Shown here: piece by piece, positions 1-6,922 of the stretch | Layout of the letters: every line of letters begins with the position of its first letter | How positions within the stretch are numbered: the first letter of the stretch is position 1 | From: Syntrophobacterales bacterium | Lineage (GTDB): Bacteria; Desulfobacterota; Syntrophobacteria; BM002 | NCBI GenBank assembly: GCA_030613915.1 | Contig: JAUWKY010000057.1 | Span: 1-9,255 of the forward strand | DNA: 9,255 nt | Reading direction: 5' to 3' | The notes under the pieces: model-generated | What the model was told of the DNA's origin: nothing | Databases searched by the model: none | Seen by the model: the letters and a program-made list of their open reading frames with translations, nothing else | Program-made: the position numbers and the translations under genes

Positions 1-23
1 GATAGTCTAAATGCAGATGTGCA

Positions 24-51
24 ACGGACGACGGACACCAGACCACGGACA
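24..51. repeat. 7-bp-period repeat array, ACGGAC-type units
   Basis: Four consecutive heptamers read ACGGACG, ACGGACA, CCAGACC and ACGGACA. Three differ at one position at most, and the third is degenerate. The array lies in the leader of the glycoside-hydrolase gene. Similar heptad arrays with different unit sequences occur at three other gene borders in this window. No function can be read from the sequence; replication slippage is the simplest origin. Confidence 0.6.
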
Positions 52-108
52 GTACTACTCAGTAGGTGTCTTGGATTCTCAACCTGCGTAAAGGTTTAAC
101 ACCGCCCG

Positions 109-1317
109 ATGAAAGACCAACCGTTCATCCTTGGTATTAACTACTGGTCCCAGAAAACGGCCATGTTCATGTGGCGGCAGTTCGACAGAAGTTCAATCAA
201 AGAAGATATGGCCACCATTAGTGACTTGGGATTTTCTTGCGTCAGGATCTTTCCACTTTGGGAGCACTTCCAGCCGAAACCCAAGGTTGTTCCTCCAGCC
301 ATGCTGGACCAGTTGGTGGAAGTCTTGGAGATGGCTGGTGACAGGAATCTCAATGTGATGGTTACCCTTTTTACCGGACATATGAACGGTTTGAATTGGC
401 TGCCGCCGTGGATGCTGCTGGCTTCCACTGAGCGGAGTCAATATAAAGTGTTTTCCATGGACAAGGTTCGGACAAACAAGATCATGAATCAGTACGTTGA
501 TTCTGAGATCATAGAAGCGCAAATTTTTTTCCTGCGGGAGTTGACGAACGCTGTGTCTGGACACCCTGCCCTTTACGCTTGGGATTTGGGCAACGAACCT
601 TCTTTGTGGTCAATTCCCCCAGATGCATTCTCGGCAGAGCTCTGGCTGCAAGCAATGACTGAAACTCTCAAGGAGAAGGACGATACCATACCGGTAACCC
701 TGGGTCTGCATGTAAACGATCTCACTGAGAGCGGCGGCCTTAAACCGAGGCTGGTCGCTAAGTATCTGGACTATTTAGCTATTCACGTTCCGCCACGCCG
801 GGGACCATGGGCGGAAGATCCCCTAGATGCGGCGCTGCCGCCTTTTCTAGGGTGTATTGTTGGATGGTTGGGGAAAATACCTGTGTTCGTTCAGGATTTC
901 GGTGTGGCCACTGAGCCTGTTTTGCCCAAGACCAGTAGCCGTGAGTTCAGGCGCGAAGCTGATCTTGTCTTGGTCAGTGAGGAGGACTCAGCCCAAATAA
1001 CGGCAGAGGTATTGACCCGGTTGCGGAGGTTCAAAATGATGGGGGGGGTCTGGAAGACCTACGGAGATTACCACCCCTCCATTTGGGACTGGCCACCGCT
1101 CGACAAGAGGGTAAGCGAGCGCTTTTGTGGTTTTGTGCGCTCTGACGGCAGCCCAAAGCTTGCAGCTTCGGTGCTCGAGTCCAGGCCAACTGAACCGGAA
1201 GAAGATGAGGTCTCTGTTGAATGGATTGATCTGCCGGAGGAAGATTATTACCGGGACCCAAGGCAGCAATTGAGTAGGCTCTATCGACGTTTTCGGGAAT
1301 ATTATTCATTCGACTGA
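109..1317 (+). CDS. TIM-barrel glycoside hydrolase-like protein (GH5/mannosidase-type clan A)
   Basis: A 402-residue protein that reads as a (beta/alpha)8 glycosidase related to GH5 and the COG3934 endo-mannosidase type. Strand 1 is FILGINYW (about residues 6-13). The acid/base motif WDLGNEP places the proton donor at E163. A strand-6 histidine lies in AIHVPP (H226). The strand-7 motif is VFVQDFG. A strand-8 tryptophan, W315, is followed by a typical tail, GFVRSDGSPK. In clan-A enzymes the strand-7 position is normally Glu (E-F-G); here it is D263, so activity may be altered. The acidic C-terminal tail (about 360-402) resembles an extension rather than a separate domain. There is no obvious signal peptide, so it is probably cytoplasmic. 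The ATG at 109 fits the first barrel strand, although the only SD-like AAAGG (90-94) lies 14 nt away. It is followed 10 nt later by the epimerase, as in an operon. The exact substrate is unknown. Confidence 0.82.
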   Translation: MKDQPFILGINYWSQKTAMFMWRQFDRSSIKEDMATISDLGFSCVRIFPLWEHFQPKPKVVPPAMLDQLVEVLEMAGDRNLNVMVTLFTGHMNGLNWLPPWMLLASTERSQYKVFSMDKVRTNKIMNQYVDSEIIEAQIFFLRELTNAVSGHPALYAWDLGNEPSLWSIPPDAFSAELWLQAMTETLKEKDDTIPVTLGLHVNDLTESGGLKPRLVAKYLDYLAIHVPPRRGPWAEDPLDAALPPFLGCIVGWLGKIPVFVQDFGVATEPVLPKTSSREFRREADLVLVSEEDSAQITAEVLTRLRRFKMMGGVWKTYGDYHPSIWDWPPLDKRVSERFCGFVRSDGSPKLAASVLESRPTEPEEDEVSVEWIDLPEEDYYRDPRQQLSRLYRRFREYYSFD

Positions 1318-1327
1318 AAGGTAAAAA

Positions 1328-2269
1328 ATGCAGAAATGTCTTGTTACTGGTGGCGCGGGATTTATCGGCTCCAATCTTGCCGAGCGTTTGATAGGTGATG
1401 GCGTGCAGGTGAGGGTTCTGGACAACCTAACTACGGGATTTCTGGAGAATCTAAAACCATTTCTGGGGGACATTGACTTCAAGCAAGGAGACGTGCGGGA
1501 TTTAGACACGCTTCAGGAAGTTATGGTTGGAGTGGAGGTGGTGTTTCACCAGGCGGCAGTGGTCTCAGTACCTAAATCCGTAGAGGACCCTATCGAGACC
1601 GCAATGGTAAACGATCTCGGTACACTCCATGTACTTGAAGCGGCTCGCCGGGCCTCCGTTCGGAGGGTAGTGTTCGCCAGTTCCTGCGCCGTCTATGGAG
1701 ATCTACCCCAATTTCCCAAGGGGGAAGATGTGGAAACCAGGCCGTTGAGCCCGTACGCTGCCAGCAAGTTGCACGGGGAAACCTACGCTTTTCTCTATAG
1801 TGACTTATATGGCCTCGAGACCATTTGTCTTAGATATTTCAACGTGTACGGCCCCAAACAAGATCCTACCTCGCCCTATTCGGGAGTGATATCGATTTTT
1901 ATGGATAGAGCTGTCCGGGGCGAACTTCCCACCATCTTCGGAGGTGGGGAGCAATATCGGGACTTTGTTTATGTAGCCGATGTGGTTCAGGCAAATCTGC
2001 TGGCTGCTTACCGGGACAACATAGCTGGCGCCGTTATCAATGTAGGGACTGGCAGTTCTGTGACCGTTAACAATCTCTGGGAAAACATCTCTCAGTTTGC
2101 CGGTGTGGAGGGTGAGCCTGAAAGAGCAGAGGAAAGACCTGGAGACATTCGAGAGTCCGTTGCCGACATCTCCCGGGCCCGAGAGCTACTAGACTACGAA
2201 CCTCACTACAGCTTCAAGGAGGGACTGGAACTGACCTGGGAGTGGTACCGCAGTAAAGGCAGTAAGTAG
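1328..2269 (+). CDS. NAD-dependent epimerase/dehydratase, UDP-sugar 4-epimerase type
   Basis: A 313-residue extended short-chain dehydrogenase/reductase, the usual length for GalE/WbpP-type UDP-hexose or UDP-HexNAc 4-epimerases. These enzymes interconvert UDP-glucose/galactose or their N-acetyl forms using bound NAD. The Rossmann motif TGGAGFIG gives G8, G11 and G14. The catalytic Ser is S119 (in FASSCAVYG), and the YxxxK pair is Y143/K147 in SPYAASK. The RYFNVYGPKQDPTSPYSGVI stretch and DFVYVADVV are typical of the substrate-binding half, and the QDP-SPYSGVI form resembles UDP-HexNAc epimerases more than classical GalE. AAGGT five nt before the ATG is a good ribosome site. The gene is probably co-transcribed with the upstream glycosidase-like gene, and the pair suggests exopolysaccharide or glycan metabolism. 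The last codons (SKGSK-stop) lie inside a heptad repeat, so the C-terminal tail may be repeat-derived. Sugar specificity cannot be fixed from sequence alone. Confidence 0.88.
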   Translation: MQKCLVTGGAGFIGSNLAERLIGDGVQVRVLDNLTTGFLENLKPFLGDIDFKQGDVRDLDTLQEVMVGVEVVFHQAAVVSVPKSVEDPIETAMVNDLGTLHVLEAARRASVRRVVFASSCAVYGDLPQFPKGEDVETRPLSPYAASKLHGETYAFLYSDLYGLETICLRYFNVYGPKQDPTSPYSGVISIFMDRAVRGELPTIFGGGEQYRDFVYVADVVQANLLAAYRDNIAGAVINVGTGSSVTVNNLWENISQFAGVEGEPERAEERPGDIRESVADISRARELLDYEPHYSFKEGLELTWEWYRSKGSK

Positions 2270-2292
2270 TAGGCAGCAGGCAGCAGGCAATA
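2251..2292. repeat. 7-bp-period repeat array, GGCAGCA-type units, overlapping the epimerase stop
   Basis: Successive heptamers read CAGTAAA, GGCAGTA, AGTAGTA, GGCAGCA, GGCAGCA and GGCAATA. The two central units are identical and the outer ones degenerate. The TAG stop of the epimerase (2267-2269) lies inside the array, so the repeat covers both the 3' end of the coding region and the intergenic DNA. Confidence 0.6.
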
Positions 2293-2330
2293 TTATTGTA
2301 CCTTAAGTGTTTAGGTAAGAGCGCAATAAT
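2292..2330. terminator. Imperfect AT-rich hairpin between convergent genes
   Basis: ATTATTG (2292-2298) is the exact inverse of CAATAAT (2324-2330). Inside it, TACCTTAA and TTTAGGTA pair at 7 of 8 positions around a GTG loop, with a one-sided AGAGCG bulge. It sits between the 3' ends of the epimerase (plus) and the S9 peptidase (minus), where a bidirectional terminator is expected. It lacks a GC-rich stem and a clear T-run, so the call is tentative. Confidence 0.35.
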
Positions 2331-2339
2331 CTAGACTGG

Positions 2340-4271
2340 TTAGAGGTTGTGGATTTCAATTGGTTCCACTGGCTCTGCGAGCTCGAAGCCAAAAACTCTG
2401 GAATAAAAATAAAGTTCACTGTCCAAGGCACGTTTGATGGTCTCAGCTCGGCGGAAGCCATGCTGCTCACCTTCAAACGGGACGTAAGCCACAGTCAATC
2501 CCTTCGCTTGCAGAGCAGCCACCATCATCTCGGCCTGATTCGGGGGAACCACCTCGTCTTCGAGTCCCTGGAAAAGTATAAGCGGACAGGAAAGCGAATC
2601 AGTAAAATGGATTGGTGAACGTTGACGATAAATGTCTTGCCTTTCCGGATAGGGTCCAACGAGTCGGTCCAGGTAGCGAGCTTCGAACTTGTGGGTTTCC
2701 TTTGCAAGGGCCTCGAGATCACTGATTCCATAATAGCTGGCGCCAGCCTTGAAGATGTTACGGAAGGTAAGAGCACAGAGAGTGGTGTAGCCGCCGGCGC
2801 TACTGCCGCGGATGGCCAACCGCTCGCTATCAACCCTACCCTGCTCCGCCAAATAGCGTGCGCCATTAGCGCAATCGTCCACGTCCACTATCCCCCACCG
2901 TCCTTCTAACCGCTGCCGATAAGCACGTCCGTAGCCACTGCTGCCCCCGTAGTTTACATCCAGCATTGCAAAGCCTCGACTGGTCCAATACTGGATTTCC
3001 CAGGCTAGAGCAGTTGAGGTGGCGGCAGTGGGGCCACCGTGGCTCTTGACCAGAAGCGGCGGCTGTTCCCCGTCCGGTGGTTGGTGGTCACAATTTTGAG
3101 GTGCATAGAAGAAAGCGTGTGAGGTTTTTCCGTGTTCCGTTGGAAATTCAATGGCTTCCGGGATAGAGATATATTCCTTATCTACCTTGAGATCGCTAGC
3201 AAGCCGGAGCGTTTGAAACTGCATGTTTGCAAGGTCCAGCCTAACAATGGAGGGCGTCTGAGTGGGGGAACCGGCGCAGAAGACCACCTGTCCTGGTGAA
3301 GCGCGCAGATTCCATATTTCAGTGTACGTTGTTGCGATTTCTTCCAATTCTCCAGTGCTACAATCAAGGCTGGCCAAGAACCAGGTTCCCTTGCTCGTGT
3401 AGGCGCACATAATCCGATCGGTGGACTCAAAGCCATACGTAGACATGGAAAACAGCCACTGGGGCCTGCCGAATTCAAACTCCCTTGGGCACACCGGTTC
3501 CACCAGGTTCTGGTGGTAGCGGTACAAGTTCCACCATTCGGTCCGATCAGAGATGAAGTAGAGGACGCCATCAGGTGACCACTCCGGCTGGAATATTGAT
3601 TCATTGACGTCTCCTGCTACTTTTTGGGGTTTTTCCACCGAGCCATCGGCCTGTATTTCACCTACCCACAGTTCAGTCCCATCCCAGGGAAGATTAGGAT
3701 GGTTCCATGTTAGCCACGCCAAATAAGAGCCGTCGGGACTGATTCTAGGTGTGGCATAGAAGTCATTACCGGAGACCAGCACCCGCTCTTCCTGTTCATG
3801 GTTGAGCCCGACGGCAACAATAGTGTTGACAGGTTCGCCCTTTCTAACACTGTGATCTTCCCGCACGCAGATCAGCCGATTTCTGAATGTGTCTGCAACC
3901 GTGTCTGCATACCGTCTTGCAGTTCCCCCGGTTAGGGGCTGGGGCTCAAGGTCGGCCCCCTGTTGATACAGCCCCTGATCAGCGAAGTTGGAGAAATAAA
4001 TAGTCCCATCTGAGACAATGTAGGCCCCGCCCCCATATTCATGCACGCGTGTACGGACATTAAATGGCTTTGGCGTCAAATCATCGGTCTTGCCATCCGG
4101 GCTCCAGCGCACGATGACGTTGCGACCAGCATCTGTCGGTCTGGACTCACTCCAGTATATGTAATTGCCATCCAGAACGATCTGTCCTAGCGATACGGTT
4201 TCAGATACGATCAGCTCTGAGGTGATTGGGGATACCCATGCCCCATAAGGTCTGACTTGCACCATATTCAT
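2340..4271 (-). CDS. S9-family (prolyl oligopeptidase superfamily) serine peptidase
   Basis: A 643-residue protein with the usual layout and length of COG1506 dipeptidyl-aminopeptidase/acylaminoacyl-peptidase relatives. An N-terminal beta-propeller (about 20-390) shows repeated strands such as NYIYWSE, YLAWLTW and [15 protein letters not shown], and the family-typical [12 protein letters not shown]-terminal alpha/beta-hydrolase domain (about 400-630) follows. The triad is visible: S491 in GSSAGGY, D572 in LEDEVVPP and H604 in EGEQHGF. The oxyanion/strand motif [10 protein letters not shown] is also present. The likely role is cleavage of short peptides or N-blocked residues; the propeller restricts access to oligopeptides. 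No signal peptide or membrane segment is seen, so it is probably cytoplasmic. The ATG at 4271 is preceded by AGGAG nine nt upstream, which favours it over the Met at codon 3. The gene stands alone, converging on the epimerase. Substrate preference is not determined. Confidence 0.92.
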   Translation of the reverse strand: MNMVQVRPYGAWVSPITSELIVSETVSLGQIVLDGNYIYWSESRPTDAGRNVIVRWSPDGKTDDLTPKPFNVRTRVHEYGGGAYIVSDGTIYFSNFADQGLYQQGADLEPQPLTGGTARRYADTVADTFRNRLICVREDHSVRKGEPVNTIVAVGLNHEQEERVLVSGNDFYATPRISPDGSYLAWLTWNHPNLPWDGTELWVGEIQADGSVEKPQKVAGDVNESIFQPEWSPDGVLYFISDRTEWWNLYRYHQNLVEPVCPREFEFGRPQWLFSMSTYGFESTDRIMCAYTSKGTWFLASLDCSTGELEEIATTYTEIWNLRASPGQVVFCAGSPTQTPSIVRLDLANMQFQTLRLASDLKVDKEYISIPEAIEFPTEHGKTSHAFFYAPQNCDHQPPDGEQPPLLVKSHGGPTAATSTALAWEIQYWTSRGFAMLDVNYGGSSGYGRAYRQRLEGRWGIVDVDDCANGARYLAEQGRVDSERLAIRGSSAGGYTTLCALTFRNIFKAGASYYGISDLEALAKETHKFEARYLDRLVGPYPERQDIYRQRSPIHFTDSLSCPLILFQGLEDEVVPPNQAEMMVAALQAKGLTVAYVPFEGEQHGFRRAETIKRALDSELYFYSRVFGFELAEPVEPIEIHNL

Positions 4272-4294
4272 TTTTTCTGTTCTCCTGTGGTTAT

Positions 4295-4312
4295 TTAAGT
4301 CTATGTACTTAA
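4295..4312. promoter_or_regulatory. Inverted repeat in the S9 peptidase leader
   Basis: TTAAGT and ACTTAA flank CTATGT, a perfect 6-bp dyad 24-41 nt upstream of the peptidase start codon, in the AT-rich DNA between the MITE-like element and the gene. It could be an operator or a chance match. I could not assign a convincing -35/-10 pair in this stretch. Confidence 0.25.
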
Positions 4313-4366
4313 TGCTATTTTATGATAAACTTATTAAATTAGTTTAAAGTTTTATGGTAACGATCT

Positions 4367-4552
4367 AGATAGTGTCCATCCGGAAACCCCCGATGGACAT
4401 TAGCGAGTTTCCGAGCCAGAAACGAGCAATTTTTCGCAAGATCAAGGAAATCAAGGAATTGCGCGGAGACGTACCGTGGTACGTCGCACAAGAAATTCCG
4501 CAGATTGACAAAGAGATTGCGGAAAAGGGCCGTTTTCGGACGGAAACTAGAT
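4367..4552. mobile_element. MITE-like, hairpin-rich short mobile element
   Basis: The core 4371-4548 (178 bp) starts with AGTGTCCATCCGGAAAC and ends with GTTTTCGGACGGAAACT, which match as inverted repeats at 14 of 17 positions. AGAT abuts both ends (4367-4370 and 4549-4552), consistent with a 4-bp target duplication. A longer direct match, CTAGATAGTG, occurs at 4365-4374 and 4547-4556. Three internal dyads are present: TGTCCATC/GATGGACA (4373-4399), GACGTACC/GGTACGTC (4468-4485) and TTCCGCA/TGCGGAA (4496-4524). No transposase is encoded, so it would depend on a helper elsewhere. It lies between the RHH gene's 3' end and the peptidase promoter region. An alternative is a non-mobile structured repeat or an RNA gene. 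Confidence 0.6.
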
Positions 4553-4554
4553 AG
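4393..4554 (+). CDS. Possible small protein encoded within the MITE-like element
   Basis: An open frame of 53 residues from ATG 4393, or 60 residues from GTG 4372. It spans almost the whole element. The product is basic and helix-prone (QKRAIFRKIKEIKELRGDV, then PWYVAQEIPQIDKEIAEKG). The composition is plausible for a real protein, but neither start has a Shine-Dalgarno sequence. The TAG stop (4552-4554) falls outside the right terminal repeat, in the AGAT flank. The frame also runs through three palindromes, which could equally be explained by DNA or RNA structure. I do not recognise it. Conservation of the frame across other element copies would decide whether it is coding. Confidence 0.35.
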   Translation: MDISEFPSQKRAIFRKIKEIKELRGDVPWYVAQEIPQIDKEIAEKGRFRTETR

Positions 4555-4576
4555 TGGCAGCATGCATCTATGCCGG

Positions 4577-5026
4577 TTATGATTCTTTTTTGATTCCCAA
4601 TTTTTTCCTGGCTTCCTGAAGGTCACTCGGGTTGAAAAATTCCGGATAGTAATCCAGTGCTATTCTTTCCAAACTCAGGCCACCCTCTCTCTCAAGTTTA
4701 TGGATATTTTCCTCATTTGCAGCTCTCAAACGCCACTGGACAAAAGGGATAAGTCTCAAGTAATTACCTTCGAATTCGCGCCACTTGCCCAACCTTTTTG
4801 CTTCTGTCGGACCAATAATTCTCTCCAAGTCTTCTTCACACTTCAGGAGCAGTTCTTCTAGAGTTGGTTTACCCCCGGTCAGATGACTCTGTTGCCTGTC
4901 GACATACTCAGCCAGTGCTTTCAAGATAAGTTTTTTCAAGGTGATGCCCTCGAGTGCTGCTGTGGCTTTTGCCTTGCGGTGCAACTCTTGTGGAAAGGGC
5001 CTGATGGTGTATGCTGTATCTGCCAT
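4577..5026 (-). CDS. Ribbon-helix-helix (CopG/Arc-like) DNA-binding protein, orphan antitoxin-like
   Basis: A 149-residue protein. Residues 5-45 match a ribbon-helix-helix domain: strand AYTIRPFP, helix QELHRKAKATAALEG, the GIT turn and helix LKKLILKALAEYVDRQ. RHH proteins dimerise and insert the strand into the DNA major groove. Residues 55-149 form a charged, probably helical C-terminal part (EELLLKCEEDLERIIG, then YYPEFFNPSDLQEARKKLG) that I do not recognise. RHH antitoxins usually end in a toxin-binding segment, so this may be one, but no toxin-like gene is adjacent: downstream is the MITE-like element and then the S9 peptidase. GGAGGTG (5032-5038) five nt before the ATG fixes the start. 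Upstream is a promoter with an inverted repeat over the -10 region, so autorepression is likely. It could instead be a stand-alone transcription factor. Confidence 0.75.
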   Translation of the reverse strand: MADTAYTIRPFPQELHRKAKATAALEGITLKKLILKALAEYVDRQQSHLTGGKPTLEELLLKCEEDLERIIGPTEAKRLGKWREFEGNYLRLIPFVQWRLRAANEENIHKLEREGGLSLERIALDYYPEFFNPSDLQEARKKLGIKKES

Positions 5027-5049
5027 TTTTTCACCTCCAAGATATATTT

Positions 5050-5084
5050 GCTACTTTAATAGTAAATGTAGCGTAAATAGTCAA
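5050..5084 (-). promoter_or_regulatory. Promoter and putative operator of the RHH gene
   Basis: Read on the minus strand, TTGACT (5079-5084) is followed after exactly 17 nt by TATTAA (5056-5061), a good sigma70-type arrangement 30 nt upstream of the start codon. An inverted repeat, GCTACTTT (5050-5057) against AATGTAGC (5065-5072), matches at 7 of 8 positions and covers the -10 box. ATTTAC also occurs twice, 11 bp apart, in the spacer. RHH repressors commonly bind such sites in their own promoters, so this is probably the autoregulatory operator. Confidence 0.55.
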
Positions 5085-5141
5085 GAGGAAAAACTATTTA
5101 ATTACCAATAGGTTGTAAGTGCTGCGGTCTATCATAAAGGT

Positions 5142-5232
5142 TTCAGTGTTCAGTGTTAAGGTTTCAGTTTCTATGTTTCTTTTTCCTGACACCTGACACC
5201 TGACACCTGGCAACTGAATGACTCCCGACATC
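5142..5232. repeat. Long 7-bp-period repeat array upstream of the aldo/keto reductase
   Basis: Read in steps of seven from 5142, the DNA gives TTCAGTG, TTCAGTG, TTAAGGT, TTCAGTT, TCTATGT, TTCTTTT, TCCTGAC, ACCTGAC, ACCTGAC, ACCTGGC, AACTGAA, TGACTCC and CGACATC. The units drift from a TTCAGTG form to an ACCTGAC form without losing phase. The left half (GTGTTCAGTG) and the right half (CTGACACCTGACAC) are partly complementary and could fold into an imperfect hairpin. AAGGTTTCAGT also occurs twice (5137-5147 and 5158-5168), 21 bp apart. This occupies much of the 262-nt gap 5085-5346; I see no convincing -35/-10 pair in the rest, 5233-5334. Confidence 0.6.
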
Positions 5233-5334
5233 TAGAATACTTAGATTTAGTGCTTGGAATCTGATATTTTACTTTGTTGCAACCGCTTGAGATTGTTTAA
5301 GACATTACTTACCTTACTAAGCAATACTTTCTAC

Positions 5335-5349
5335 GGGAGGAAAAACTTG
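5335..5349 (+). promoter_or_regulatory. Ribosome binding site fixing a TTG start
   Basis: GGGAGG (5335-5340) is followed by AAAAAC and the TTG codon at 5347. This strong Shine-Dalgarno spacing decides the start of the aldo/keto reductase. The frame stays open 31 codons further upstream, to another TTG at 5254, but that start has no ribosome site. Confidence 0.75.
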
Positions 5350-6861
5350 ATCCGAGGCTTTGCCACACCCGAGGGCACGGAGTTCTATGCGCAAGAGCAC
5401 AGTTCTTTCCACTATGGCGAATTGGACCAGAGCGGTTTGCTGGTAAGCCAGGCAGGATTTGGCTGCTATCGTGTGGATGCAACCGTTGACGAGCATCGAG
5501 AAGCCTTGCGGATGGCGCTGCTAGCTGGTGCTAATCTCATTGATACGAGCTCAAACTATGCAGATGGTGGATCGGAGGCACTGGTCGGAGCTGTTCTAGA
5601 GGACCTAGCCTCATCAGGTGACATTTCCAGAGAGTCGGTGGTGGTAGTATCCAAGGTGGGCTATCTTCAGGGGCAGAATTATGAGCTCAGCCAGGAACGC
5701 AAACGGCAAGGAAGCTCTTTCAGGGAACTGGTGCTTTACGCAGATGGACTGGAACACTGCATTCATCCTGAGTTTCTGGAAGATCAACTTACCCGGAGTT
5801 TGGAACGACTGCGACTCAGTTGTCTGGATTTTTATCTTCTTCATAATCCCGAATACTATCTCAGCTGGGCTAGTAAAACCGGACTCATATTGGAGGAGGC
5901 TCGGCGGGAATACTACAGCCGTATAAAACGTGCGTTCGAGCACCTAGAGCACGAAGTGGAAAGAGGTCGAATCAGCTTTTATGGCATCAGCTCTAATACC
6001 TTCCCCTCCCCTGCTACCGATCCGGAATTCACCTCTTTGGAAAGGGTGTGGGAAATCGCGGAATCCCTTTCGTCCAAGCACCACTTTCGCCTCATTCAGC
6101 TACCGATGAATCTCTTTGAGACAGGAGGAGTTACAGAAACGAATCAATCGAACGGGCAGAGTGTTGTCCAGTTTGCCCGTGACAAGAAACTGGGAGTTCT
6201 CATTAATCGACCGCTGAATGCAATCATCGATAACAGACTCATTCGTCTGGCTGAGGTCCAGGCAACTCGAGCTGCGAGCACAGAGGAGATATCTCAGCGT
6301 ATGGATGACCTCATCCACTCGGAAGAACTGCTCAAGCGAGAAATTCTCCCTGAACTTAGCCTGACGCCATCCTTACAAGCACAGGTTCTAGAGCAAGTCG
6401 CCATTGGTGGAGTCCTGAAGCAACAATGGTCGAATTTTGGCAGCTATGAACGCTGGCAAGAACTTCAATCATTCTATTTTGGGCCGCGGATAAGAGGAGT
6501 GGTGCAGTTTTTGGAGCAGCAGGAAAGTCTTACAGAATCGGTCTTCCCCTGGATACGGTCGCACCAGGAAATACTCGAGGCCGCGTTTCAGGCCATTTCT
6601 TCGGTCTATCAGGAAGAGGCAGCCGAAAATGCAGCCCGGACCAAAGCCAGGGTGTCCTCAGCGGATGCGGATTGGGCCGAGGCTGCGACCTTGAGCCAGA
6701 TGGCGTTGCGGGCACTGCGGTCCACCCTGGGCATAACGACTGTTCTGGTTGGAATGCGCCAAGAATCGTATGTTGCTGATGTGATCGAGGAGCTTGGCAG
6801 ACCGGTTAGCAGACAGGATAGAACAGAATCCTGGCGTGAGCTTCAAGAGATGCATTTATGA
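5347..6861 (+). CDS. Aldo/keto reductase with a large helical insertion
   Basis: From the TTG start the protein has 504 residues, against about 280-350 for ordinary aldo/keto reductases, which reduce carbonyls to alcohols with NAD(P)H. The tetrad is complete: D66 and Y71 in LIDTSSNYADGGSE, K103 in VVSKVG and H166 in FYLLHNPEYY. Later barrel elements follow: YGISSNTF, then LIQLPMNLFE, then GVLINRPLNAI (about 284-293), then near the C-terminus TVLVGMRQESYVADVI (465-480), the cofactor-side segment. Between the last two lies about 170 residues of mostly helical, Glu/Gln-rich sequence, where a standard reductase has far fewer. The TTG start is supported by GGGAGG six nt upstream. The gene stands alone, with a hairpin just downstream. 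A frameshift artefact is unlikely because the frame is continuous and the C-terminal motif is in phase. The substrate is unknown. Confidence 0.87.
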   Translation: MIRGFATPEGTEFYAQEHSSFHYGELDQSGLLVSQAGFGCYRVDATVDEHREALRMALLAGANLIDTSSNYADGGSEALVGAVLEDLASSGDISRESVVVVSKVGYLQGQNYELSQERKRQGSSFRELVLYADGLEHCIHPEFLEDQLTRSLERLRLSCLDFYLLHNPEYYLSWASKTGLILEEARREYYSRIKRAFEHLEHEVERGRISFYGISSNTFPSPATDPEFTSLERVWEIAESLSSKHHFRLIQLPMNLFETGGVTETNQSNGQSVVQFARDKKLGVLINRPLNAIIDNRLIRLAEVQATRAASTEEISQRMDDLIHSEELLKREILPELSLTPSLQAQVLEQVAIGGVLKQQWSNFGSYERWQELQSFYFGPRIRGVVQFLEQQESLTESVFPWIRSHQEILEAAFQAISSVYQEEAAENAARTKARVSSADADWAEAATLSQMALRALRSTLGITTVLVGMRQESYVADVIEELGRPVSRQDRTESWRELQEMHL

Positions 6862-6922
6862 TTTACGCTCAGGTCATCTTGAAGGAGGTCAGCAGCATAA
6901 CACATACCATCCAAAATTGTAG

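Noticed and set aside
2349..2909. Plus-strand frames of 89 and 95 codons inside the S9 peptidase
   Set aside because: Antisense shadows of the catalytic domain, which has a fully readable Ser-Asp-His triad.
4339..4626. 95-codon minus-strand frame across the MITE-like element and the RHH gene's 3' end
   Set aside because: It overlaps the well-supported RHH gene in another frame, reads antisense to the element's protein-like frame and has no family resemblance.
5142..5232. Possible CRISPR-like array
   Set aside because: The repeating unit is 7 bp with no spacers; a CRISPR needs repeats of roughly 23 bp or more separated by unique spacers.
5254..5346. 31-residue N-terminal extension of the aldo/keto reductase (MESDILLCC...) from the TTG at 5254
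   Set aside because: No ribosome site precedes 5254, the sequence is not enzyme-like, and GGGAGG six nt before the TTG at 5347 marks the real start.
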